NCBI GenBank assembly: GCA_030682255.1
Contig: JAUXOK010000019.1
Location: forward strand, 57,034-121,033
Reading direction: 5' to 3'
Source: Bacteroidota bacterium
GTDB lineage: Bacteria; Bacteroidota; Bacteroidia; NS11-12g; UBA955
Length of the DNA: 64,000 nt
Shown in pieces: positions 53,665-62,305 of this stretch (position 1 is its first letter; every line of letters begins with the position of its first letter). Both the position numbers and the translations under genes were made by a program. The notes below the pieces were generated by a model. The model was not told the DNA's origin and made no database searches. It worked only from the letters and a program-made list of their open reading frames with translations.

Positions 53665-54004
53665 ATTTAAATTTCAAATTTAAACTTAAAAAACCAAATT
53701 TTATTGTATCAGATTCTTCTGTTTTTTAAAATTTATATTGACTACAATTTGGAAAATATATTTATTTATCTATATTCGCAACAGATTATACCCCAATATG
53801 GCTATCCTGAATTCGCATTATTCTCTTTTTGAAACATCGCAATTAAACGATGTAGATAGCTCTCTCTCTCTCTCTCTCTAGTATAATTCTTTTTTTAAAC
53901 ATTTCTCTTCCTTTATCAGACCATCTAGCAAGCAATGGGCTTTGGCTTCGCCATGCCATTATTAAAACCATCAAACAATTTTAAATTTAAACCCCAATAT
54001 ATAT
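53665..54004. other. Divergent intergenic region with a CT microsatellite
   Basis: 340 bases between the receptor gene (minus) and the lipoprotein gene (plus). Contains a TATATTCGC box (53771-53779) and the (CT)10 tract at 53860-53879. No gene is seen. Confidence 0.5.
53860..53879 (+). repeat. (CT)10 dinucleotide microsatellite
   Basis: Ten perfect CT units, 125 bases before the ATG at 54005, in non-coding DNA. Such tracts change length by slippage, and near promoters they can tune expression. Confidence 0.9.
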
Positions 54005-54400
54005 ATGAAAAAAGTAAACATTAAAAACATCGCATGGGCATTATTGCCAGCATTAATCATCGGTTTTACAGCTTGTGGAGACAAAGATGAAACAACTCCA
54101 ACTACTACACCTACACCCACCAAAACCCTTAACAAAACCTCTTTGACCAATAATAAAAAATGGTATAATCAAGGCAGTACAATTCAACACGATTTTAAAC
54201 CAGATGGAAAATATTTTTCTGGTGGCACATGGCGTTGGATTAACAATACCGACACCATGGAAACCATTGGTTCTTTAGGTGGCACACCATTAAAATGGCG
54301 ATTTGAATGGAATTCAGAAACAGAATTAGAATGTGAAAGAATTTCTGGAACAGGACAAGGCAGTGGTCTATTTCTTATGAAAACTACCGAGTGGCAATAA
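54005..54400 (+). CDS. Small lipoprotein of unknown function
   Basis: 131 residues; lipobox FTAC (Cys21) followed by GDKDETTPTTTPTPTKT, a surface-type acidic signal and a Thr/Pro linker. The rest has a lipocalin-like pattern (KWYNQGSTIQHDFKPDGKYF, TWRWINNTDTMETIG, LKWRFEWNSETELECERI), as in small Bacteroidota lipocalin-type lipoproteins. A terminator follows and a CT microsatellite precedes it. Confidence 0.75.
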   Translation: MKKVNIKNIAWALLPALIIGFTACGDKDETTPTTTPTPTKTLNKTSLTNNKKWYNQGSTIQHDFKPDGKYFSGGTWRWINNTDTMETIGSLGGTPLKWRFEWNSETELECERISGTGQGSGLFLMKTTEWQ

Positions 54401-54755
54401 GCACCAAACTTCTATAACAAAATACAAACGGATTGTAATATAAAATCCGAAAGTCATTAAAGGGCTTTCGGATTTTTTTTTGGTCTTTATTCTCGTCAAA
54501 CCAAATCTGATATTTATACCGATTATACAAACAACTCTGAAAAATATCGGCATTTATCACAAAGGCTTCCCGAATCTATCAGGCGGCCTATTTTATAATT
54601 CTAAATGGAATAACAAATACACCATTAATCATTAAATCATTAACCATTAATATCGAAAGCTTATTTGCAATAGTCCAATTGTATTGTACTCAACAGCAAT
54701 TGCTTCGGCATAATACTACTCATATTTTTGGATTAATTTATAAATCAAATTGGCA
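54401..54755. other. Convergent intergenic region
   Basis: Holds the terminator at 54442-54481; the remaining 270 AT-rich bases show no gene and no further structure that I can support. Confidence 0.4.
54442..54481 (+). terminator. Intrinsic terminator after the small lipoprotein gene
   Basis: 12-bp stem AAAATCCGAAAG / CTTTCGGATTTT followed by an unbroken T-run to 54481. Confidence 0.88.
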
Positions 54756-56816
54756 TTAGTTTTTCAAAGGCAAAAAACCATAATTTTTGGAATATCTGAG
54801 CATTTGGTCTGAAAAAGTGCTTGTATAAGCTAGATTTATGTTAATGATTTTTAAATTTTCATAAACCGGAATAAACATCGGTTGAATAAAACCTCTGTAT
54901 GCAGCTATGTCTAATGCTTTGGTTCTTTTTAGAACTTCTGTGTGCATGTTTTTGTTCACTTTTACACCGTAGGTTTCTACCAATTCTTTGCCTGCATCTG
55001 CATTGCCTGTAGATTTAATAGTTTGGATGATGTTGAGGAGTTCCCCAAATATAGCTCTAAGTTTGTTATAGTCGTTTATTACAAAATAGGTTTTGCCATC
55101 TCTCACTTTTTTTTCTATAACATTGTCTTTTTTGCCTTTTTCGTATGCCCATAGTGCTACCAATTGACGGTTTCTCATGTGGTCTTCTTCAATGTTTTGT
55201 CCGGCTTGAATTCTTCTTAATTGAACCATTAAACCATTGCGAATGTAGTCGTCATATTCTGCTTTACCAACTTCTATGGTTGGTATGAGTTTGATGCTAA
55301 CTAATTTGGGGTCGAGTAAGTAATACAACGCCACCAAGTCTGCTCGGGCTTCTTCCAAGGTGGAACCATAGGCGCCAAGGTTATCTTTGGTAATGCCTTT
55401 TTCCATCACTCCGCTAGCATGTCCAATAACCTCGTGTAAGGCAGTGTGCATTTTGCCCGCCAATTGTCCGTGTTTTACAGCTCTGTTGTAGATGGAATCA
55501 TCAAAACAAAATTCTCTAAGCAGTCCGCCTGAGTTTGCGCTTTCATATGCCGTTAGGATATTGCCCAAACTTACAGATTTTGAACCATGCTTTTCTCTGA
55601 TCCATTCAGCATTGGGCAAATTGATCCCTATGGCTGTAGATGGCGCCAAATCACCGGCTTCCATTGCCACATTGACAACGTTGTATGTTACACCTTTTAC
55701 ATTTTTTTTCTTGTATCGCGTTTCTATCGTGGAATTATCTTCAAACCATTGAGCGTTTTGGGCTAGTGTTGCCATGCGTTTAGATGCTTCTATATCATAT
55801 ATCTGAACTGCGCTTTCGTAATTGGCTCTCATGCCTATTGGGTCGTGATACACTTCTATGAATCCATTGATGAAATCAATGCTGCTTTTTACATCATTAA
55901 CCCACGCAATGTTGTAGGCATCCCAAGTTTTTAAATCGCCAGTTTTGTAAAACTCTATCAACAATTCAAAGGCAAGTTTTTGTTCTTTGTTTTCTGCTAC
56001 TGAAATGGCTTTTTCTAACCATTCTATAATTTTAACAATGCTGTTGTGATACATGCCACCCACTTTCCAAGTTTTTTCGATAATTTTACCATTTTCTTTA
56101 ATCAATTTAGAGTTAAGTCCCCAACTGATTGGATTGATAGAATCATTTTTTTTCTTGTCTTTATAAAAATCTTCAACTTCTTTTAAATTTACATTTTCGT
56201 AAAAATTATTTGCAGAGGCTAGGATTGGGTCTACATCGTTGTCTTTGTTCACTCGTTTTGATGCAATTTCAGGGTTAAATAATATGTCTACTAACCAATT
56301 GTTGAAAAATGCAGAATCTTGGTTTTCAAAATAAGGCAGTTTGGCATCTTTAGATTCATTGATTAAAGCAATCAGATATTTAGAAGAAAATCCAGGTATT
56401 ATTTTGTTTTCGCCATAGTGATGATGAATGCCATTGCTCATCCAAAATCTTTTTAGATAAACTTCAAAGTGTTTAAATTCAGGCGTGTTGCGGTCGCCTT
56501 CAAAACTTGTGTAAATTTCCTCGAGTGTTTTTCTGATTCTGAGGTTGTGTTGATTGTTTTGATCGAATATCATGTCACGTCCACAAAGAGCGGCTTCGCT
56601 TAGATAATAAACCAAGAGTTTTTGATTCAAAGTTAATGCATCAAACCCAGGCACATCGTATCTCAAGATTTCTACGTCTGCAAAACGATTGGGGTCGTCA
56701 TATAGCTTAAATTCAATTTTGCCAGGATAATTTGCAACTTGTTTTGTTTTTTTAACAGAATTGCTGTTGCATGAGGCTAAGGTAATTACAAGGGTGATTA
56801 TAAATAGTTTTTTCAT
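54756..56816 (-). CDS. Peptidase M49 (dipeptidyl-peptidase III family), lipid-anchored
   Basis: 686 residues. Zinc dipeptidyl peptidase: HEVIGH (461-466) with two His ligands and the catalytic Glu, and EEARAD (488-493) with the third ligand, matching the HELLGH and EECRAD motifs of DPP III. An N-terminal lipobox LASC (Cys16) shows that this one is exported, unlike cytosolic eukaryotic DPP III. Its start overlaps the stop of the Ldh-family gene by 4 bases (ATGA), so the two are coupled. Confidence 0.9.
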   Translation of the reverse strand: MKKLFIITLVITLASCNSNSVKKTKQVANYPGKIEFKLYDDPNRFADVEILRYDVPGFDALTLNQKLLVYYLSEAALCGRDMIFDQNNQHNLRIRKTLEEIYTSFEGDRNTPEFKHFEVYLKRFWMSNGIHHHYGENKIIPGFSSKYLIALINESKDAKLPYFENQDSAFFNNWLVDILFNPEIASKRVNKDNDVDPILASANNFYENVNLKEVEDFYKDKKKNDSINPISWGLNSKLIKENGKIIEKTWKVGGMYHNSIVKIIEWLEKAISVAENKEQKLAFELLIEFYKTGDLKTWDAYNIAWVNDVKSSIDFINGFIEVYHDPIGMRANYESAVQIYDIEASKRMATLAQNAQWFEDNSTIETRYKKKNVKGVTYNVVNVAMEAGDLAPSTAIGINLPNAEWIREKHGSKSVSLGNILTAYESANSGGLLREFCFDDSIYNRAVKHGQLAGKMHTALHEVIGHASGVMEKGITKDNLGAYGSTLEEARADLVALYYLLDPKLVSIKLIPTIEVGKAEYDDYIRNGLMVQLRRIQAGQNIEEDHMRNRQLVALWAYEKGKKDNVIEKKVRDGKTYFVINDYNKLRAIFGELLNIIQTIKSTGNADAGKELVETYGVKVNKNMHTEVLKRTKALDIAAYRGFIQPMFIPVYENLKIININLAYTSTFSDQMLRYSKNYGFLPLKN

Positions 56817-57907
56817 GATTCAAAAGGATGTTCTAAATGGTATTTTTCCGTGATAGATATTAAATCTTTGGCAACATTTTCTATAATCGGAATGCCTGAA
56901 GATTGTCTTTGGTTTTTGGTTGTAAATTCAGGTTCACCGTGTATTATCACCGATTGGTTTGGGTTTTTTCTTTCGGCAGATTTAAAACGTTGAATCCATA
57001 AATCCATTTTGTTTTTAAAGTCTTGAATATCCATCAAACCATCTACATCTATAGCCCCCATAAAATGTCCCAATCCTTTTCCAGGTAAGTTTGGTAAAAC
57101 CGGAAGAAAGGAAACAAAGGGCGGAACCCATGGTCCAAAGTTGGCGCCAGACAATACCCCGCTCAAAATATCAACCAATGCGCCCAATCCATAGCCTTTA
57201 TGACTGCCATGGTCTTTATCGCTTCCTAATGGCAATAGATAACCACCAGCTTTTAAAGCTTTTGGGTCGATTGTAGATTGCCCGTTCTGCATTTCTACCC
57301 AACCTTCGGGTAATGGTTTGTTTTCTCTTTCAGCAATTTCAAGTTTGCCATTTGCAGCAGCACTCGTTGCCATATCTAAAATAAAAGGCAACTCTTCGCC
57401 AGCTGGTATTGCATAACAAATGGGATTGGTACCCAACATGCGCTCTTTGCTATAGGTTGGCGCAACAAGCGGACTCGCATTGGTCATCGAAAAGCCAATA
57501 AAATCGTGTTCAAGGGCTTTGGTGGCATGGTAAGCTGCTATGCCAAAATGATTGCTATTGCCCACAGCAGCATAACTAGAACCATATTCTTTGGTTTTTT
57601 CTATCACCATTTCCATTACTCTGGGTGCAACAACAAGTCCTAAACCAGCATCACCATCTATGCTAAAAACACTTTTTTTGTTTCTTACTACCTGAATATT
57701 GGGTTTGGTATTGATTCTGCCATTTTCAAAAAGCCTTACATAGCCAACTAATCTGGCAACACCATGAGAATCTATGCCTTTTAAATCAGCTTCAATTAAA
57801 ACATCAGTTGCCAAAATGGCATCTAATTCAGAACAGCCGATAGCCTTAAAAACAGATTGAGTAAAAATTCTTAAATCTGATTCTGTAATGATTTGATAGT
57901 TTGACAT
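56813..57907 (-). CDS. Ldh-family NAD(P)-dependent dehydrogenase (malate/L-lactate/ureidoglycolate type)
   Basis: 364 residues of the type-2 malate/L-lactate dehydrogenase family, which oxidises 2-hydroxy acids. Seen: GIDSHGVARLVGYVR (about 46-60) with the catalytic His, GNSNHFGIAAYHA (about 115-127), MTNASPLVAP and GTNPICYAIPA, GSHKGYGLGALVDILSGVLS. The exact hydroxy acid is open. It lies between an upstream CCG-domain protein (gap of 3 bases) and the M49 peptidase (4-base overlap). Confidence 0.9.
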   Translation of the reverse strand: MSNYQIITESDLRIFTQSVFKAIGCSELDAILATDVLIEADLKGIDSHGVARLVGYVRLFENGRINTKPNIQVVRNKKSVFSIDGDAGLGLVVAPRVMEMVIEKTKEYGSSYAAVGNSNHFGIAAYHATKALEHDFIGFSMTNASPLVAPTYSKERMLGTNPICYAIPAGEELPFILDMATSAAANGKLEIAERENKPLPEGWVEMQNGQSTIDPKALKAGGYLLPLGSDKDHGSHKGYGLGALVDILSGVLSGANFGPWVPPFVSFLPVLPNLPGKGLGHFMGAIDVDGLMDIQDFKNKMDLWIQRFKSAERKNPNQSVIIHGEPEFTTKNQRQSSGIPIIENVAKDLISITEKYHLEHPFES

Positions 57908-57910
57908 TAT

Positions 57911-58618
57911 TTATGTGGTTGCTTTGTGGAATAAATCTATAATATGACATGTGGAAATATTCTTTGAATTTAATTGAATGGACAAGTTAAGCTGATGTCT
58001 GCATATGTCATCAAAACAAATAATGGTAGAACATTCACTATTTATAGCATCTTCTATGAGTTGATTAGACATTTGTTTGGCTAGTTCAGGCGAATAAATG
58101 GGTAAACAAGTGCCTGCGCCACAACAAGTGTTTTGAATATTGGGGCTTGCCCATTCCACAATGCCAATTTTATTCAAACAGCTTATTTGTTTTTGTTTGT
58201 TGCTGCTGCAATCAAATGCCACAAAATATTTGTCTTGATTTTGAAGCGTTTGAGTGAGTGGAATGCTGTTTAAAAAATCAAGCAAAGAAATGGTTTTTTT
58301 TGCAATCAGCTGGGCTTCATTGTGAGAAAACGAATTGTTAAATATTTGAGGATATTGCGTGTTAAAAACTTGAGAGCATTTTTCGGATAAAGCATGAATG
58401 TCTTGGTTTTCAAAAAGCTTCAAATTGATTTCACCTGTTTTTTTAGCACTAATTAAATCGCCATTTTCAAAAAAAGGTAACCCACAGCATGTAAAATTAG
58501 AGTGGATTTTAAATTCTTTCAAATATTTATGAGCCAACGCGATGATGTTTTCAGCAGTTGTTGGAAAAAAGTGTTTAGTAACACAAGGTATTTGAATGCT
58601 ATTGGACAAGATATGCAA
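57911..58618 (-). CDS. CCG-domain (LutA/HdrB-like) oxidoreductase subunit
   Basis: 235 residues. Two copies of the Cys-rich CCG domain found in lactate-oxidation protein LutA (YkgE) and heterodisulfide reductase B: QIPCVTKHFFPTTAENI with TCCGLPFFENG, and FDCSSNKQ with TCCGAGTCLPIYSPELA. In LutABC the partners LutB and LutC are needed; neither is here. TTG start at 58618, as no ATG precedes the first domain. Placed just before a hydroxy-acid dehydrogenase gene, it may take part in lactate-type oxidation. Confidence 0.75.
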   Translation of the reverse strand: MHILSNSIQIPCVTKHFFPTTAENIIALAHKYLKEFKIHSNFTCCGLPFFENGDLISAKKTGEINLKLFENQDIHALSEKCSQVFNTQYPQIFNNSFSHNEAQLIAKKTISLLDFLNSIPLTQTLQNQDKYFVAFDCSSNKQKQISCLNKIGIVEWASPNIQNTCCGAGTCLPIYSPELAKQMSNQLIEDAINSECSTIICFDDICRHQLNLSIQLNSKNISTCHIIDLFHKATT

Positions 58619-58815
58619 TATTAAAACAATAAGATTAAATTTTACATCAATAAGTTTCTATCATTTTCAACAAGTTATAAAAGTGTTTATATCAATTAAA
58701 ATAATTAGTTTTGAATTTTATTTAAAAAAAATAAAATTGCTAGGCAACGAAATTGAAATTGAATGTGTCTTAGGGTTCAAAAGCAATAAAGTTGTGGTAC
58801 AAAGTTCAATACAAA

Positions 58816-59349
58816 ATGAGTATAGAAGACCTTATCGAAGGATGCAAAAAGGAGGACAGAGTATGTCAACGGGAGCTTTACAACATGTTTGCAGGTAAAA
58901 TGATGGCAGTTTGTATAAGATACGCGAAAGACAGAATGGAAGCAGAGGATATACTCCAAGATGGGTTTATCAAATTGTTTGATAATGTTTCAAGTTTTAA
59001 AAATGAGGGGTCTTTCGAAGGATGGATTAAACGTATTTTCGTTAATACAGCTCTAAACAAAATCAGAATGAATAAAAGAGAGTTTAGAGATATTGATGAT
59101 GTTGCTTTAAACTTGCCGTTTGATGACCAACTTATTGAAAAAATGTCAGAAAATGATATACTAGAAATCATTAGGTCAATGCCCGAAGGCTATAAATACG
59201 TGTTTAACTTATATGCAATAGAAGGATTTAGTCACAAAGAAATAGCAGATAGTTTAGGTATAGAAGAAGCAAGTTCGAGGAGTCAATACTCTAAGGCAAA
59301 AAAATATTTACAACAAAAAATAATTTCACTAGAAAAGGTAAACTTATGA
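58816..59349 (+). CDS. ECF-type RNA polymerase sigma factor
   Basis: 177 residues from the ATG at 58816. Region 2: YAKDRMEAEDILQDGFIKLF with FEGWIKRIFVNTALNKIR; region 4: SMPEGYKYVFNLYAIEGFSH and KEIADSLGIEEASSRSQYSK, which is the promoter -35 helix-turn-helix. The acidic linker between them is short. Its stop overlaps the start of the next gene by 4 bases (ATGA), which points to a dedicated regulator. Confidence 0.93.
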   Translation: MSIEDLIEGCKKEDRVCQRELYNMFAGKMMAVCIRYAKDRMEAEDILQDGFIKLFDNVSSFKNEGSFEGWIKRIFVNTALNKIRMNKREFRDIDDVALNLPFDDQLIEKMSENDILEIIRSMPEGYKYVFNLYAIEGFSHKEIADSLGIEEASSRSQYSKAKKYLQQKIISLEKVNL

Positions 59350-60761
59350 AAAATAATTTATTTGAAAAAAACATCCAATCAAAGTTAGAGGGAATGGAAA
59401 TTCCACCCTCAGATGGGTTGTTTGAAAAAACAATGAGAAAAAGAGCATTAGGCCATCAAAAAAGCCTCATGCCTTTTTATTTTAAATCAATAGCTGTTGT
59501 CTTACTTATAGGAGCAGCGGTTTTTGCTGCATGGTACACAAGCGATGTTGATTCAATAAACAATGTAGAATTGTCTGATAATCAAATGCCTGCTGAGCCA
59601 AATGTTTTAGCAAATCAAGAAAGTAAAAACGAAAAGTTGGTGTCGGAAATGCCTAATAGTAAGTCATCAACTGATTTACCTATTATTAAAAATAAAATAT
59701 CAGCAAAACAAACTGTTTTATCAAAACCTCAAAAAGATTTAATTGTCTCAAAACCCTTGAATAATGAAAAAGTTATAGTTGAAAAACCAGCTAATAATAA
59801 TAATTCAAACAAAGAAGATAATGGAGAAGGCATTTTTCAAAGGTATTTCAATGCTGCTTCACCAAACAAGCCTTCAATTTTAAAAGAGTCTCATCAAGGG
59901 AATAGTCATTTGTATGTTTTTCATTCAATTGATGAATCAATGGTGGATGCCGTATTTATTAATAACATAAAAGTTTCTAGGATTAAAAAATTAAGACTTG
60001 ATTATCCAGTTAGTTCATATTCTCAAGTTGATAACAATACTGATTTTGTGAGAAATGCCAAAACCTCCAAACCAATTTTTATTGATGTTTTTGGAATTGG
60101 TGTAGTTTCCAAAGGGATGCCATATCAAGGTGATTTAGCTTCAATAATGAAACAAGGAAGTGAACAAACTTATAGTAATGGATTTGGTTTTAGATTGATT
60201 ATGCCTTTAAAAGATAGATGGTCTGTGTTTTCTGGCTTGAATGTTTTAACCCAAAATTCAAAATATAAATTCGCTATCGATCAAACTACACAAGAAAAAG
60301 AAGTTAGATTAGTAACAAGATATATCAATGATCCAATTTTGGGGATTGTTCCTTTTCAAGCTTGGGATACTGTAGACGTTAGTAAAACTAATTCTCAAAA
60401 TCATGATCTAAGAAATAAATACACACTCATACAATTGCCAATAGGGCTGTCTTATCAAACTGCTTTCAAGAAAATTAGTTTAGGATTTAATTTGTCAACT
60501 GTTTTGAATTTAACCAGTCAGTCTCAAATCATGTATTTAGATGATAGCAAAGTGGTATTAAAAAATAGTAATACTAAATCATTAAGTATGTCGCATGCAT
60601 TCGGTATACAATTAGGTTATGATTTAAATTCGAAATGGAAAGTATTTGCAGAGCCAAGTTTACAATTTTTGACCGTTAATGGTAAAAAAGTTGGTGGTAA
60701 TGTAAACGAAAGATTTATAAATAAACAATTATCAATAGGATTAAGATATTCTTTGTTTTGA
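59346..60761 (+). CDS. Membrane-anchored putative anti-sigma protein with beta-barrel-like C-terminal half
   Basis: 471 residues in one chain: N-terminal cytoplasmic part 1-45 (LFEKNIQSKLEGMEIPPSDG), one membrane helix 46-65 (FKSIAVVLLIGAAVFAAWYT), a Lys/Asn/Pro linker of about 100 residues (VLSKPQKDLIVSKPLNNEKV), then a beta-strand-rich half (FGFRLIMPLKDRWSVFSGLN, ISLGFNLSTVLNLTSQSQIM) ending in LSIGLRYSLF like an outer-membrane barrel. Gene order (sigma factor, then this) and the topology suggest it binds the sigma factor at the inner membrane and senses the envelope. Overlaps neighbours by 4 bases on both sides. Confidence 0.75.
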   Translation: MKNNLFEKNIQSKLEGMEIPPSDGLFEKTMRKRALGHQKSLMPFYFKSIAVVLLIGAAVFAAWYTSDVDSINNVELSDNQMPAEPNVLANQESKNEKLVSEMPNSKSSTDLPIIKNKISAKQTVLSKPQKDLIVSKPLNNEKVIVEKPANNNNSNKEDNGEGIFQRYFNAASPNKPSILKESHQGNSHLYVFHSIDESMVDAVFINNIKVSRIKKLRLDYPVSSYSQVDNNTDFVRNAKTSKPIFIDVFGIGVVSKGMPYQGDLASIMKQGSEQTYSNGFGFRLIMPLKDRWSVFSGLNVLTQNSKYKFAIDQTTQEKEVRLVTRYINDPILGIVPFQAWDTVDVSKTNSQNHDLRNKYTLIQLPIGLSYQTAFKKISLGFNLSTVLNLTSQSQIMYLDDSKVVLKNSNTKSLSMSHAFGIQLGYDLNSKWKVFAEPSLQFLTVNGKKVGGNVNERFINKQLSIGLRYSLF

Positions 60762-62296
60762 GATTTTTCATACCCTTTATATTGCTTTTAGTTTCACAAA
60801 TTTCGGAAGCTCAGAATTCTGAAGGAGATTTTCATGTCAATATTCTAAAAGCAAGATTAAATAGTAATGGGTTTTTATTTGATAGTCTCGGGAGTTTTGG
60901 GTTAAGAACTAACAGTGGTATGCCTTTGGCCATGGGTTCTGGAATTTGGATGTCAGCAAATGATTCACAAGGAAACCTAAGAGTATCTGCTCATAATGTG
61001 CTTGGAAATAATCATGATTTTTGGGCAGGTCCGTTGGAATTGAATTCAGGAAATGCAGCAAATCCAAGCTTTTGGAACAAAGTGTATGCAATAAGCAAAG
61101 AAGAAGTTACTAGCCATCAATTAAATTTCAAGAAGTCGAATTATCAAATGTCTGATAAAATAAAGTATTGGCCAGGCTCGGGTGTGTATCCTTATGCCAA
61201 AGTTTTAGCGCCTTTTGTTGATTTGAATGAAAATAATCAAGTTTACGAACCCGATTTGGGTGATTATCCTTATTTTAAAGGGGATGCAATTCTTTATAGT
61301 ATTTACAATGATAATTATGCTAATCATACCTATACCAACGCATTACCATTAGGAATTGAAGTGCATACATCTGTCTTTGCTTTTAAAATGCAAAACATAT
61401 TAGACAGCTGTATAATAGTTCGGCATGTTTTGTTCAATCGTTCTGGACGTGATTATCAAAATTTCAGATTTTCTAATGTTACAAATTTCAAAATAGGGAG
61501 TGTTTACAACGAGTTTTTGGGGACTGATGTGCGCAATAATACTTTATTTGCAATAAATGATACAAGCGAGGCAACGTTTTCGCATCAATTGGTGTCTTTA
61601 GGTTGTATGTCATTAAATAAACCGCTTTCATCAACTATGTATTTCAACAATGATAATGATGTTATCAATGGAAGACCGGTTGCTCCTAATCATTTCCAGT
61701 ACTTAATGTCAGGTAAATGGAAAAACAATAAAATATTAAATTATGGTAGCAATGGCGTTGACGGAAGTTCTAATGCAAAATTTGTTTATCCGTATGATAC
61801 TGATGATAGTCAGTTTAATTTGATGTGGAATGAAGAAAGTGTAGGTAATTTATCCGGTCAACGAATTGGGATGATGAATTTTGATTCAGCATTGTTTAGG
61901 TCTTCTTCTGTTGTTTATTATGATTTTGTTTATTTTAATGTTAATGAAATTTATAATAACATTAAACAAATTGATAATTTTTGTTTAAGAATTAAAAAAG
62001 CATTATCTAGTTATAATATCCTAAATATTCCAAATAAAATAGGTTCATTATCTCATTCTTTTGCCCTATATCCTAATCCGTTGAAAAGTGGTGAAAAAAT
62101 TTCTATCTTAAAACCCTCTGATTTACCGACAAATATGACGATTTTTGACATGAGTGGTAAGGAAGTATTCAGATTTGTATTGGAGAAATCAAAAGAAAGT
62201 ATTAATTTACCGAACGATTTAAAGTCGGGGGTTTATTTTGTGAAGTTCTCAACTTTAAACAATATTGAAATAAAAAAAATAATAATTAACGAATAA
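60758..62296 (+). CDS. T9SS-secreted protein of the sigma-factor operon
   Basis: 512 residues, TTG start overlapping the previous stop (TTGA); the signal IPFILLLVSQISEAQ begins at once, which supports it. The middle has RTNSGMPLAMGSGIWMSAND, NLRVSAHNVLGNNHDFWAGP and DLGDYPYFKGDAILYSIYND, the pattern of large secreted Bacteroidota proteins of unknown role. The C-terminus (LYPNPLKSGEKISILKPSDL ... KKIIINE) is a T9SS type A sorting domain. Confidence 0.8.
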   Translation: MRFFIPFILLLVSQISEAQNSEGDFHVNILKARLNSNGFLFDSLGSFGLRTNSGMPLAMGSGIWMSANDSQGNLRVSAHNVLGNNHDFWAGPLELNSGNAANPSFWNKVYAISKEEVTSHQLNFKKSNYQMSDKIKYWPGSGVYPYAKVLAPFVDLNENNQVYEPDLGDYPYFKGDAILYSIYNDNYANHTYTNALPLGIEVHTSVFAFKMQNILDSCIIVRHVLFNRSGRDYQNFRFSNVTNFKIGSVYNEFLGTDVRNNTLFAINDTSEATFSHQLVSLGCMSLNKPLSSTMYFNNDNDVINGRPVAPNHFQYLMSGKWKNNKILNYGSNGVDGSSNAKFVYPYDTDDSQFNLMWNEESVGNLSGQRIGMMNFDSALFRSSSVVYYDFVYFNVNEIYNNIKQIDNFCLRIKKALSSYNILNIPNKIGSLSHSFALYPNPLKSGEKISILKPSDLPTNMTIFDMSGKEVFRFVLEKSKESINLPNDLKSGVYFVKFSTLNNIEIKKIIINE

Positions 62297-62305
62297 ATAT
62301 AGCTT

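Noticed and set aside
58596..58815. Short gene before the sigma factor
   Set aside because: The frame overlaps the sigma gene in another frame, has no protein-like features and no start context; the region is better seen as the sigma promoter and leader.
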